Notes: generated by a model from the sequence alone, not told the origin. 64,000 nucleotides of DNA from Sporodiniella umbellata (GCA_025677835.1 JAIXMR010000007.1:1-64000), one strand, 5' to 3'; shown: positions 34,678 to 46,077, counted from the stretch's first letter. Translations and numbers: made by a program.

Positions 34678-35270
34678 AATAATAAATCTTCTTTATTGTC
34701 CAAATGACCTGCGGTATCGGCATCCATGCCCAAGACAATTACATTTCTTAATCGATCCAATCGATCTTTTTGAATCTGAAGCAACTCTTCCATATCCTCT
34801 TCTTCAGGTACAATATCCATCGGATCTTCTTCTTCTTCTTTCGTAGGCTGAGAAGTCGTCAACACATGACGGGCTTTTCTTAAAACAGATTCGAGATGTT
34901 CACATATCGTTTCGACATCTTCACATTTCTCAAGCAAAGCATTGGTTATTTCCGATTCTTGTTTTCTAGTGGCATAATAATAGGATCAATATCTGTTTCT
35001 CTCTCTCTCTCTCTCTCTCTCTATTTTTTTTTTTTTTTTTGATTCCTCTTTGGTTTTAAATAGGGTACGTTTTAGGTGAGGCGTCTAATAAACTCGCTGA
35101 TAACTCTACAATATCCTATCAAACTGTGTTATTTCAAAAAAAAAAAAAAAAAAAAAAAAAAGACTCTATTTATCCATACGTACATTGTCAATCAGTTTAT
35201 TTAGTGTCATTATTTCTGTTTGAAGTGGTGTTTTGATCGAATCACCCATGGGTAGTACTTGAGAAGTCAT
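34674..35270 (-). CDS. Small acidic coiled-coil protein, unidentified
   Basis: Three exons in frame: 35184-35270, 35069-35103, 34674-34965; 137 residues. Start MTSQVLPMGDSIK; two amphipathic helices (EIMTLNKLIDNLSASLL and ICEHLESVLRKARHVL), an acidic block (KEEEEDPMDIVPEEEDM), and a final helix (LLQIQKDRLDRLRNVIVLG). Size and helix pattern recall subunits of kinetochore or Mediator assemblies, but no family was recognised. It overlaps the C2H2 gene at the stop codons. Confidence 0.7.
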
Positions 35271-35347
35271 TATTTACAGTTTATTATAAAAAAAGAAACA
35301 TTGTTTATTAAATACAAAAATAAATAGAAAACGAAATGGGAGTGCGA

Positions 35348-36560
35348 TTAGGACTCCGTTTCCTCTACAAACTTACGCCTGGCGAGATAACTAATCGAAA
35401 CAAGTGAACAAGCTTTTCTAGACAGACAAAGACTTACCTTTTATTGTGGGGTCTACAAAGGATATGCAACATATTTGTAAAGGGATTGCCGAAATCAAAA
35501 GGATGTGCTTCGAATGGACTTGAGGCAAAGTTGGAACGTAACTAAAGCATGGTTTATAAAAAGAAGAAAAAAAAAAGAAGAGTTACCTGTTCATGTGTAG
35601 TGACACCACGCATCATAAGAAAGAAATGATATCCCGTCAGACAGCTAATGGGAAACAATAGCAGGAGACAAAACAAAGCATCAAAAAAGCTTACAGGCGT
35701 CAACTGCAATGCGTTTAGAAAACTCGATCCAGGATAAAGTGCCACGGTGATAACATAATAGAAAGAGAAAACAATGACATAGCAACAGAGCAGGAAAGAT
35801 GTGAGAATAAAGGTAAAAAAAGCCTTGTAGTTTCTCTTGCCCACACAGTTATTTAACCAGATACAGTGATGATCTTCATTTTCTATAGTCATAGTGTCTA
35901 AGCAAATCTCTTTTTTTTTTTTTTTTTTCCAAAACATATGCATATGGACATGTATCTCTCTATCTATATTTTTTTTTTTTTACCTGCCTACGCAGTTATC
36001 GCATTGCTTACAATGGCTGGCTCGGGGAGGTCGATAGATACAACATGTTTCACAATACTTTAGCCGAACGGACAAACCTTTGATAGTAACATATTTTGGT
36101 GAAGGGACCAGGCTTTGATTTGAAACAGAAGAGTAAGGGTAACCGAAAGGCTCTTGGGGCAACGATTCTCTGTCTAGGTTTCGAGGAATGATCTAAGTTT
36201 AGTATGTATGGGTGGATTAATATCGACCTCCTTTCTCTCCATTGCTTACACCTGGATCTGTCCAAGAAGCCTTCAACATCGACGCTAAAGAAAGGGTCAA
36301 CAAATAACCAAATACAATGGGCACAACAGGCGATAACTCATGCCATAACCAAGGACACCTAAAGAGACATGTTGGATACAGTCATTCGTTTTCTCTTGCT
36401 ATTACGTGAATACAAGAAACAAAACAGCTGGTACCAAAGTCAATACACAGGAAACCGTGAAAGCCCACAGAGCTTGGCTGGTTAATAGTCTTCCTCCACA
36501 AAAAAATATCGTTTTTCCAACATATAACTGATAGTTCCTTTTCTTTGTTGCTTTGACCAT
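35348..36560 (-). CDS. ERF2: Erf2-type DHHC palmitoyltransferase
   Basis: ER/Golgi S-acyltransferase; Erf2 palmitoylates Ras in yeast. From the ATG at 36560: [20 protein letters not shown], the Erf2 signature before transmembrane helix 1. Then come [10 protein letters not shown], helix 2 ([17 protein letters not shown]), and [16 protein letters not shown]. The Cys-rich domain includes [16 protein letters not shown] and CDNC; the active site is [16 protein letters not shown]. Two further membrane helices follow. The CDNC-to-DHHC join works only with a GC-AG intron (35883-35987), which yields CVENEDHHC with canonical spacing. The last exon ends [13 protein letters not shown]. The partner Erf4 was not seen here. 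Confidence 0.92.
35883..35987 (-). other. GC-AG intron in the ERF2 gene
   Basis: The exon ends TGCGTAG and the intron starts GCAGGT, ending ACTATAG. The join gives CDNCVENEDHHC, matching the CxxC-V-x3-DHHC spacing of the family. The GT three bases downstream (AG/GTAAAA) gives a stop just before DHHC, and no acceptor rescues it. Confidence 0.88.
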
Positions 36561-36804
36561 ATCCAAAAGGAGAGGAAAGAGAAAGAAGTGAGAAAAAAAA
36601 AAAAAAAAAGGATCTCTTTTACTATTTTTGGACACTCAGTGACTTTTTTTTTTTTTTTTTCAGAGTATAGTTTGTTTCAGTGCAAGAGAAATGCCACCAG
36701 AAACACTTGCTTTTTTGGCCAATCCATTTCCCCCCTAATAAAACAACATGAATACTGTCGCTTTATAAAGGAGTAGAGAATATAGTATGTTATAGTTGAG
36801 CAAA

Positions 36805-36835
<31 letters not shown>

Positions 36836-37567
36836 CTGCTAGGTCAATAGACTACAGTGCTTGTTTTAAGGAACAACTTTCAAATTTGTGTAAAGAATAA
36901 ACTAAAGCAGCTATCACTATGATTGAAATTTCTTAAAAAACCTCAAGATTTCTATTTTTGTCTGTTAGAATTCCGTTTTCAAAAAAAAAAGTGATTTGAA
37001 GTACAGAACAAGCTTAGAAAGGATAAAAAACAACCTGTGACAAAATCTTTCTATTCTGAACAACAAAGAAATGTTGATGATATGTAGCAAGGGAAAAAAA
37101 AAAAGCCTCACAAAGAATGGGCGGAATTAATTAGAGTCTTGATTTCTTTTAAAAGAGATGAACAGACTGGCTGACTCTAATATGTGCCCAAAGGCTTTCA
37201 TTCCTGCTTTGTGATTAAAAGCAAATGAAAATGACTCAATCAGGAACGCGACTGAGTTATTTTTCTTTTTTCTTTTTTTCTTTTTGACACTGATAAGCAG
37301 CTAGACCTGCTTATCTACATATCAATACTTGTAAAAACAAATGCCGGTCTGTACTCAAAATATGGTATGGGTTGAAGTAAATGTGGATTAGTTATTCTTT
37401 GATTCTTTGTTTCAAAAGCGGTTAGTAGCTATCTCGTTTGAGCTGTTTTTTTTATTATTATTAAAAAAAAGCTTTGACAGTCCTGCATAAATGATGAGTC
37501 TATCAGTAAAGTCCATGTCTTAAACATGATTGACACTATCGCATTTTAAGATGATAGTAGGCGGACA

Positions 37568-37616
<49 letters not shown>

Positions 37617-38061
37617 GAAAGATAGGCCTTTGTTATTAACTTTTGGTTCACATTGACTCAAAAAAAGTTTCCTTTGTGTAAATGAAATCAAAAGCTTATT
37701 ATTGAAACCCAATTGCAAGCTCTAATACAAATCAGGGATACCCAACGATTGGTGTACTGCAAAAAAAAGAGTATAGGCAGTAAGAAGATGAACAGCTAAA
37801 CCGATAAGCGTTTTCCTGCTTTTGCATACAAAAAATAACGCTGTTGAAAAATATGCCAGAGATCCTTGGGATTCTTTTTGAGAGATTTCCCTTGTGAAGA
37901 ATTGTGAGGCAATTTTGCTCTTGCTTGTTGAGGTATATTTTTTTTGAAAATTTTTATTTTTTCATTTTTGCAGGTAAAAGGATGAGGCAATTTTGCTTTT
38001 TATTTATTTCTGAGAGTATAAAACAAGGAAGAAACTCATGCTTTAGCGTTTTCTTTCGACG

Positions 38062-38094
<33 letters not shown>

Positions 38095-38099
38095 CAAAA
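36561..38099. other. Intergenic, divergent promoters
   Basis: About 1.5 kb without a gene. It holds A28 at 36808-36835, an (AT)n(GT)n compound repeat at 37567-37616, and a T-run ending at the bHLH start (38062-38094). Confidence 0.8.
37567..37616. repeat. Compound (AT)n(GT)n microsatellite
   Basis: About 12 AT units run directly into about 12 GT units, a possible Z-DNA-forming tract in the spacer upstream of ERF2 and the bHLH gene. Confidence 0.9.
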
Positions 38100-38621
38100 A
38101 TGTCAGTGTACAAAACGAGTATTTCCGAAAGAAGAGCCAGTTACCCTTTACATGAAAAGCTCAAGATATATAGCCCAGATACGATGGCGCAGAAAATAAG
38201 AGATCTACAACAACCACCTACAAAACTCGTATTAAATGGAGTCAACATCTTAAATAAATCGAGTGTCGACAGTGATACGGCCATGAGTCGGATACAGCAA
38301 CGCAAAGAAACACACAATCGTGTGGAAAGGAGGCGGAGAGATAACTTGGTAGGTTTAGTGGAAATAGCCGTGTGCTCTTTTCTAATACAAACAAAAACAA
38401 AATCGCTTTAGAATACACTTCTTAGTGAGCTGTCAACGCTCGTACCACGTTCAGCTAATAATGGAGGGCCGAAATGTCATCGAGCGAAAACGTTAAAATA
38501 TACCATTGAATACATACAGACCATTCAAGAAGAAAACAGACAATATCGTAGACAGCTTGGTTTATTGGATCTGAGTACCAATAATAATAATAACATCAAT
38601 AAAAAGACAGATGTGATATAG
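38100..38621 (+). CDS. Small bHLH transcription factor (USF/Cbf1-like)
   Basis: Two exons, 38100-38348 and 38412-38621; 152 residues. The basic region is KETHNRVERRRRDNLN with His, Glu and Arg at E-box positions; helix 1 is LLSELSTLVP and helix 2 KTLKYTIEYIQTIQEEN, leading into a short coil (YRRQLGLLDL). The loop is basic (GGPKCHRAK). The tail is an Asn run (NNNNNIN). It differs from the bHLH at 23365 in the basic region and lacks its long zipper. A T-run of about 30 bases ends 5 bp before the ATG. Confidence 0.88.
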
Positions 38622-38759
38622 AAAAAAGTAGTCTGCATTTATATGTGTCTCTCTACTGTAGAAAATGGAATCAAAGAAAATGCAATAGTAGGAAAGGGGG
38701 GGGAAAGGAGATGGTATGTGTGGGTGTGCGTATATGTATAAATGGGTGTGTATGTAAGG

Positions 38760-38761
<2 letters not shown>

Positions 38762-38790
<29 letters not shown>

Positions 38791-38821
38791 TATCTATATA
38801 TATCTATCTATCAATAAATAG
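38762..38821. repeat. (AT)n/(ATCT)n tract between convergent genes
   Basis: AT dinucleotides grade into ATCT units in the 207-bp space between the bHLH stop and the CAP-Gly stop. Confidence 0.85.
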
Positions 38822-38828
38822 ACAGAGA

Positions 38829-39521
38829 TTACTCTGCAATAGGTTCAATTTCATGTCTTTTACAGAATATACCACGATGATGGTCTGTTATAAAGTACTT
38901 TTTCCCATTCATACTTCCGTCTGAATTACCAACTAGAAGAAACAGATATTTAGTAAACTACTCAGGGAGTTTGTTTTCCAATGGGTTACCTCGATGGTCT
39001 AACTCAATGCCTATCCATTCGTCTTGTCCCAACTCAGTTGTGCTGCCAATATATTTTACATAACCAAAAGTAGGCAATGGTCTCATCTTAAGTCTTACAC
39101 GTGCTCCCATAGTGACGTAGGCCACCGTCTTTTTTTCCTCCTCTTTGAAAAAGCTTCTCCAGCTGGATCTTTTCTTTTGTTGGAGTTGCTTTCTCTTTTC
39201 ATTAGCAATCAACCCTTCCTCTGGTAAAGATCGGTACGGCTTGGCCTTTGGATAGCTCAAATGGCTGTATCTTAGGGGTAAATCAGGTAGCTCAAACTTA
39301 ATGGTTGTCAAACGTTTGGGCGCGTTAGTAGAGTTGTCATCCTTATGACGGCTGTCCTTTTCATGTAATGCATCCACTCTAGCCTGCGTTTCCATTGAAA
39401 GTAGAAAATCAAGACCATTCTTGTCTTCTTTGGGCCTCATCTTTGTTTCTTTTCTCAACAGCTCCGGACTTTCATTTTTTAAGGCAAAGTGTTTGCTGGT
39501 CTGTTGGGTAGTTTCAAGCAT
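38829..39521 (-). CDS. CAP-Gly domain protein (microtubule-binding predicted)
   Basis: Two exons, 38990-39521 and 38829-38932; 211 residues. The N-terminal 130 residues are polar and basic. The C-terminal CAP-Gly domain reads GARVRLKMRPLPTFGYVKYIG, then LGQDEWIGIELDHR, then across the intron VGNSDGSMNGKKYF and HHRGIFCK. The usual GKNDG ligand motif is GNSDG here, so binding to EEY/F tails may be altered. No coiled-coil or ubiquitin-like domain is present, so it is neither a CLIP170/p150 nor a tubulin cofactor B/E orthologue by layout. Confidence 0.85.
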
Positions 39522-42500
39522 ATAAATAAAATGTGTAGAAAGGGGGAAAGAAACAACAAAATAAAAGGGGGTGAAACAAATAAGCTAATAAATAAAACTA
39601 ATTTCAAAAAAAGTTCGGTTCAGTGAAACCTTGCTTGAATCCCAGCTAGAACCGCAGTTAGCAAACTCCAAAAAAAAAAAAAAAAATTCCAGAAAACAAG
39701 TGGTTTTACACACACAAGCAATTATTTACAGTCAGATTGGAGCGCTTCCTCCAAATAAAATTTTCGGCGGTTGTACATAGGGTTCTTTGTCTCACTTTCC
39801 CAAAACAACATTTTACGCCACAGCGGAGAATTACCCGGCACCTTTCGTAAAAATAAACAAAAGCCATCCATGTTCCTTTGACCTTTGACTCTGGTTCTCG
39901 TTTGATTGCCTCCTCTTTTGAGTACAAAAATAGTCGTAGGGGAATACCGTGATAAAGAAGGGGATCTGTACTCCAACAGTTGAAACAGTGAGTTACCGCT
40001 AGTCACTTTATCATGCTAAAAACAACACAATCCAGGTATATTTGGTTCGTCAAAGATCAAGAGGTAAAATCTGCATCGGTCAAAGAAACTGAAGGATGGG
40101 CGACTGTATTAAAGCGCTTAAACAGATTATATATATGTAGACAGGAAAGAGTTTTTCCTGTTGGTAATTACGATGAATCTGATACGGAAAGTGCTAATGA
40201 AAAAAAAAAAAAAAAAAGACTACCTTTTAAACGTATGATAGTATTCATTACTCTAAGGATATGATCGTCAATGAAGAAATAACGCAATTCGTTAAAGCTT
40301 TTAAATCGATATATGTAAGGTTTATCAAAGCAAGATTCTACTTGACACATTGGTTCCTTCCAAAATGCCTACTCTACCTGGTAGTATTGTATAAGAAAGT
40401 CCTAGGTCGTGACTCCTTGTCTAGTTGCATCTTTGATGCACAGTTTCTGCTTAAGCATGTACAGCTATGGGAGGTTACACTTTTTGTTCATAAGCCGTTG
40501 TTCTGATGGTTTTGTGGGCTTCAGGTTTATGCTATTGTTTATAATTATTATCATGTTTTTATACATGCTGCAATCTGATGTTGGGGTCTTAGGCGCCAAC
40601 CCTTTATCTTGGAGGCATCTCTTATAGTGCTGTGGCACCCAACGAAACGTTCTTTACAAGCACCATACAACAAACACTGCTAATGCCACGGAATTCTCTA
40701 GTTGTGGCGCATTATAAAGAAATGCCGGGAAAATGCGCCGAGCGCCAAAAAAAAAAAAAAAAAGATGTTTATACAATACTACAACCCCTTCTCCTATAAA
40801 TCTACTTTTCACGTTTATTTCACTCCAACAACGCTATCAGTCTCTCTCAGGTATACCGCAAAGGTTCTGCTTGGGTGGTTTTATACTAAGGCCGAACTAA
40901 CAGCGAACTTTAGCAGAGACTCTGATTTTTAAATAAACTTGAAAAATCCAGTGACCTAATTGTGGCCACATCAATAAAACATTGTACGAACCCCTCACAA
41001 AACTGCATAAAAAAAAAAGAGTGGATGTAACTCTTTTCCTCTTTTACGTTTCTTTGTACAATACAAAGACACGCATTGTTTACATCGTCCAAAATGTCTC
41101 AATTTAAAATAGAAAAAGACTATAATTTTCAATTTACTTCATAGCTGTTTTCTAATTGCTATTGTTTAAAGTTACATGCTCTATCCTGAAATGGAAATAT
41201 GAATCCAAATTAAGCAACTACCTTGAAAAATTTCTTTCTTCAAAGCAAGTATGGCGGTAAAACTTGCCGCAACATAATCTTTATCTGGCTCAAAATGCAA
41301 CAAACAGCAACCAACAAAAAAGAAAAGGGTCAGGGTTTGAGGCGCAGCTTTTTTTCTGTGTATATGCTGGTATGTGTTTTCTCGGAAATGTAATTCTATA
41401 GATTATTACAAGATTACCTCTCATTTTGTTTAACAAAAAAAAAAAAAAAAAAGAAGCACAGAATAAGCCCATGAGAAAACGATAACAAAGTAAGGCTTGG
41501 CAAACCAAGTGGATTGATAATAGCTATTTAAAGAAAGTAAGGATTAAAAAAAAAGCCGTGTGGTCAAGTTTCATGATGGCTATGCCAAAGTGTCGGCATA
41601 TCTTGTTTCGGATCATAAAGTTCTGAGCACGAGCAACATCAAGTCTTGTGTAATAAAAACGTGATTATTATTATTATTACTTGTGAAATTATTGCTATGG
41701 AAATAATAAGTCGGTATTGTATCAATCCGCTTTCACCCTCTGTTAGAAAAGAGTTTGTTAGTAAAAAAAGAAAAGAAAGGGTTGAACTTTCTAGAAATCT
41801 TCCATCGATTACATAAAGCTGTTGTTCAAGTATGTCACAGAGTCTAATCTGAATCTTATAAAGATGACTTCACTTACTGTAAGTCAAAGTTTCTTTCAGA
41901 AAAAAAAATGTGGACTAAATTTTGACATCTATTGTGATAGTGGCGCTGAATGTTACTATGATCTATTATTAAATCATAAGGTAAATTAGCATAGACTGCG
42001 ATGGCGGGGATAGAAAATGCAAGAATCTCGAATTTCTTTTCTAAATAAAACAAATTGCATAAAGCACATAACAGCCTTTGCTGTGGGTGATTCTTGTTGG
42101 CTGTAGAGTGGGTTACAAAGTCGTCTCTTCTAGCTAATAATGCTGCTTCCAATATTAAAATCACACTAAAGGACTAGTATGGGAGTGTAACAAAAGATCA
42201 AGTGCTAAAAAAACAGCCTTACTGGATTAATAAAATTGCATGTTTGTTTTCTAATAAAGTTTATGACACACACACACACCCAACAAAAAGTTATGTAATC
42301 TAAAATAAGCTATTTTATCTTTCATTCACTATCCATTCTTAAAAAAAAAAAACAAGTGGGTGGGCCTCGTAAAGTTATAAGAAACCCAGCCAGGTAGCAC
42401 AACCAAAGAAAGCCGCTTGCCATTTGATTGAGGTAGACTGTGGTATCTATCAAAGGAAACTCAAACGTCACAACAAAAAATACACGGCATGCAAGAAAAT

Positions 42501-42652
42501 GAAGGCGTAACTGTATAGTGTTAAAGATATTGATATCCTTTTTTCAAGAAAACCAAACAAGAAAAAAAGTACAAACGTACACTGTTACCAACGCACTTCT
42601 TTTTTTTTTTCTTTTTTTATTTTTTTTTTTTATTTTTATTATTATTATTACC
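39522..42652. other. Long gene-poor interval with small unassigned ORFs
   Basis: 3.1 kb without a gene I can support. Open frames at 39722-40006 (-), 40013-40264 (+), 40261-40506 (+) and 41874-42164 (-) have no recognisable domain, lie next to stops in shifted frames and do not splice together. They could be relics of an insertion or a lineage-specific gene. The right end (42600-42650) is a T-rich, ATT-repeat leader of the next gene. Confidence 0.6.
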
Positions 42653-43612
42653 ATGTCCATCAACCTTACTCATGAGTTTCGGCAACTTGCAGAACAAAAG
42701 GCTTCAACTCAAAAACCCTCTTATAAAAAGAAAAAGAGTATGCCAAAAAAGCAGCCTGACCTTTTTACTGAAGAAGCCTATCGTATATATCAACACATTG
42801 CTAGTTTAAAGCGTTTTCTGATTGCCATTCGACCCATCTATCTCAGTACTGGAAAACACACAAAGACAGATACCGTTCGTTTTTCTCATCAAGAGGATCC
42901 TCTCTTTCAGTTTTTACCTACACAAATTGACCGATTGAGCGACCAAGAACGAGATGAGATTGACTTTCAAGCGAAATGGATCATCAAACAGTCCATGAGT
43001 CGCATTAAAGAACTCGAGCAGTCTCAAACTATTGAGCCTACCAAAGGGGTCTGGTCCTGGCTTTTGTCAACGTTGAACGAAGATGTGATTCGAGTTCATC
43101 AGAGCAGTATGACCTGGTTACTTAATCAGCAGTTGATGAAAGTATCCAGGATTCAGAAAGAACAGCAGCATATCCGACTCACACGCGAGATTGAAAAGAG
43201 TGAGAATCAGCTCTCTAGACTACCTACACAAGTGACAACCTCTGAAGAACCGCCCACAATCGAATTGGACGCTTTTGAGACAATGCTATCAAAAGAACAA
43301 CTCCAGGTTTTGGAAAAAGAAAATTCGGTCATGCTTGAAGGACTGAACAACACACTCAATCAGATCAAATCGGCCGAACAAGCCCTATTAGAGATATCCA
43401 CCTTACAGACACAACTTACCAATCATCTCGCTGCGCAAACAGTGCAGACTGATCGGTTATATGCCGATGCATTGGCAACCACAGATACTGTCAGCAGAGG
43501 AAACACTCAGTTACTCACCGCCAAAGAAAGAAACAGAGGAAGCAGAAAGTTCATGTTATTTTTTTTAATAGGTGCTAGTTTTGTTTTATTGTTTTTGGAT
43601 TGGTATTCATAA
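42653..43612 (+). CDS. UFE1: ER SNARE syntaxin-18/Ufe1
   Basis: Q-SNARE for retrograde Golgi-to-ER fusion. Single exon, 319 residues; the ATG at 42653 follows an ATT-rich leader. The N-terminal syntaxin-18 domain contains DLFTEEAYRIYQHIASLKRFL and RLSDQERDEIDFQ. The SNARE helix lies about 220-290 (ENSVMLEGLNNTLNQIKSAEQALLEI, shown in part). The C-terminal anchor is FMLFFLIGASFVLLFLDWYS, with only a serine after it, as expected for a tail-anchored protein. An in-frame upstream Met (42518) lies in low-complexity sequence and was not used. Confidence 0.92.
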   Translation: MSINLTHEFRQLAEQKASTQKPSYKKKKSMPKKQPDLFTEEAYRIYQHIASLKRFLIAIRPIYLSTGKHTKTDTVRFSHQEDPLFQFLPTQIDRLSDQERDEIDFQAKWIIKQSMSRIKELEQSQTIEPTKGVWSWLLSTLNEDVIRVHQSSMTWLLNQQLMKVSRIQKEQQHIRLTREIEKSENQLSRLPTQVTTSEEPPTIELDAFETMLSKEQLQVLEKENSVMLEGLNNTLNQIKSAEQALLEISTLQTQLTNHLAAQTVQTDRLYADALATTDTVSRGNTQLLTAKERNRGSRKFMLFFLIGASFVLLFLDWYS

Positions 43613-43664
43613 AAATAAAAAAAAAGAGAAAAAGAAAAATAAGATTGTCTTTGTGTTTTTGATA

Positions 43665-43922
43665 TTACTTTGAGCTTTGTTCAACTTCGCTTGGTTTGTT
43701 TTTTGCGTTAGAGTAATGGCTAAAGTTAAGACCACTGTTGCGGCGCCAGACATACTCGGCTTGTTTTCTTGAGTCCCAGCTGTGATCAATAGGAGTAGTA
43801 CTTGATCTTCTACGTGCAATGTTGAAAGGAGCGTTGTCGTCTTGGGCAGGAGCCTTTCGATTAGCATAATAAGCAGCAGCGCCGACAGCGCCAACAGTGA
43901 AGAGTGCAGCAGGACCAGACAT
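43665..43922 (-). CDS. Small protein with N-terminal hydrophobic segment, unknown
   Basis: Single exon, 85 residues. It begins MSGPAALFTVGAVGAAAYYA, a Gly/Ala-rich hydrophobic stretch that could be a membrane anchor or mitochondrial signal, then RRRSSTTPIDHSWDSRKQAEYVWRR and a polar tail. The ordered, non-repetitive composition and the convergent position 52 bp from UFE1 support a real gene. Function not recognised. Confidence 0.65.
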   Translation of the reverse strand: MSGPAALFTVGAVGAAAYYANRKAPAQDDNAPFNIARRRSSTTPIDHSWDSRKQAEYVWRRNSGLNFSHYSNAKNKPSEVEQSSK

Positions 43923-45434
43923 TATATGTGTATTTGTTTATTAAATCAATGTAGCAAGGCGTGATAAAAGAAAATGATGGTTTGTTCTTTTCGAAAATGC
44001 AGAAACAAAACTAAAAAAAAAAAAAAAGAGAGAGCCAAGACAGCCGTTTATATATGCTTTGCTTGTGTGTGGGAGAAAGGATTCTCAAATTACACCACTC
44101 GTTGGCTGCTTTTGTTTATTCATGCAGCTGGAAACTCATACTGAAAATACAGAGTTTGTTTTTTTTAAAAAAAAACAAACCCTCATAATCAAGACTCTGT
44201 AGTGAAAGCAAAGGCTGTACTGGTTTAACGTTTATACAAAGGTGATCAAACGTGTGCAGTTGCGTTTTTTTTGTCCAAGAGAAAAAAAGAAATGTAATTA
44301 AGGTTTGTCATCGTGCTTTGATTGGCATATATTATACCCTTTAAAGTATAGATACTTTGAAAACTCCCATGCCTTTATCATTTTCCACAAAGTGGGTCGT
44401 AATCTAGTGTTTGGCTCTAATTTCAAGATACTTGCAACTCTTTTATGTAGAAAAAAAAAAGCTATCATGAATTGAATGGAATAATATAAAGAAAACTATC
44501 AACAATTACCTGATTCCACAAAGGCGTATTGTCGATTTGAAATCATTCAGATTGTAGAAAGTATCTTGAGGCCTCAAAGCGCTTTAATTTTTTTATATAC
44601 CTAAGATAAACGCTTAGATAAAAAGTATATTATATGCAATTTGTTTCCTACTGAAAAAAAAAAAAGAGAAAGAGCAATATATTTACAAAAGAGCATCTTG
44701 CAAACGACCTTTTTGAAGTGCTAAATATTCCATAACACTATTTGTTTGCTTTTACATTTTAGGGCACTCTTTCTTTGCTTTTAATAGATAGAGGTATTTT
44801 TTATTCCCTTTCGTATATGTCATTTGACTGGGGTTTAGTTTTCTGAGCAGAAAAGGTTACAATAAAAGCTCCCCTAGACCAGTCGACTCTAAGCCTAGAG
44901 GTAGAACCATAAATATTTCATGGTCTTGAGTTTAAAGTCCAGAACCGGTGTCCCCCCTTTTTCTTTTTATTCTAAATCAGTTGATTTTTTTGGTGGAAGT
45001 AGAGGTTTGGAGACTGAGGTTGTTCGAATAAAACAGCTTCTTTTTATAACGGTGTTGAAATACAAGATTGGACAGCTAGCGCAAGATTTTTAAACCATTG
45101 ATTTGTTATGTGGCATTTCATATAACATTTTTCAACTTGGCTTTTTCTTACTGTTTTTTTTTTTACAAGCATTATTTGTAACTTTTACAATTCTTTTTTT
45201 TTTTTTTGAGAACTTAAGTTTTTTTTCCCTTTAAAGATCCTAGGAAGACAAGACATAGTCCAATCAACTAGGGGTGTTTCAAAACTTCAAATTTGATTGG
45301 ATAACCCTTAAATAATGCAAATGACGTTGAGATTCATCTACTTGCTTTTTATTTATTTTGTTTTCCTTTCTTTCTCTTTACCCCCTTTTTTTTCTATTTA
45401 TTTTATACATATTTATTTTCATACATAACTTATA
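43923..45434. other. Intergenic, divergent promoters
   Basis: About 1.5 kb with A/T runs. The last 100 bases before 45435 are T/C-rich, a likely leader. No gene or RNA recognised. Confidence 0.75.
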
Positions 45435-46077
45435 ATGACTCGTGCTAAAGATATTGAAGATCATCAGGCAAAAAGATGGATGATTATTGGTGCCCACCAG
45501 GCTGGAGCGACGGAGAGAAAGATTGCACGCATTTCTGGTTTGTCAACCACTGCTGTTCGACAAATTATATTAAACCATCAACTAAACGGAACACCTTCTA
45601 TACCAAAACAGATACCTAAAAGAGGTAATTTGTTGCTATTGCTTCATTTTCTAATCCCCCACAAAAAGTGAGAGAGAAGCTCATAGTTGAATACGATGAA
45701 AACGGCAATATAATTGATTCAGACAGCGAAGAAGAAATGGAAGAGTCCAAACCTAAATCTACCAAACTAAGAAAAGAGTTTAGAGTGAGTTGGCTCTTTT
45801 GTTTTTTGGTTCAAGCTAACAGATATCTCTGTATGTGTACATATAGAAAAAACAAAACAAAATGAATCAGACAATTAGAGGATATGAAGTATGGACGCAT
45901 GAAGATGATATGCTTCTACTAGACTATGTTCTTCACAACCTTTATACAGGCGGATGGGAGAAACTCGAATCCAAATATAACGGGAGACACTCAGCTCGCC
46001 TTTGTCATGAAAGATGGATTCACTTAAAGTCTTTATTAATTCATGGAATTACTGATAAACCCAATACACCCTGGTGA
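45435..46077 (+). CDS. HTH plus Myb/SANT-like DNA-binding protein
   Basis: Three exons in frame: 45435-45624, 45669-45784, 45847-46077; 178 residues. Residues 5-60 form a homeodomain-like helix-turn-helix (QAGATERKIARISGLSTTAV) of the type found at the N-terminus of Tc1/mariner and related transposases. An acidic linker follows (DENGNIIDSDSEEEMEE). The C-terminal exon has a SANT/Myb repeat: VWTHEDDMLLLDYVL, then GGWEKLE, then HERWIHLKSLL with the spaced tryptophans. No catalytic domain is present. Its last 37 bp overlap the end of the opposite gene. Confidence 0.75.

Noticed and set aside
35883..35988. ERF2 as a pseudogene broken between CDNC and DHHC.
   Set aside because: A GC-AG intron restores the frame and the exact family spacing, so no break is needed.
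39706..40264. Possible small genes on both strands.
   Set aside because: No domain, no splice support, poly-A inside the frame, and overlapping alternatives of equal quality.
41874..42164. 96-codon minus-strand ORF in the gene-poor interval.
   Set aside because: Mixed hydrophobic composition with no motif; flanking frames close; no support beyond openness.
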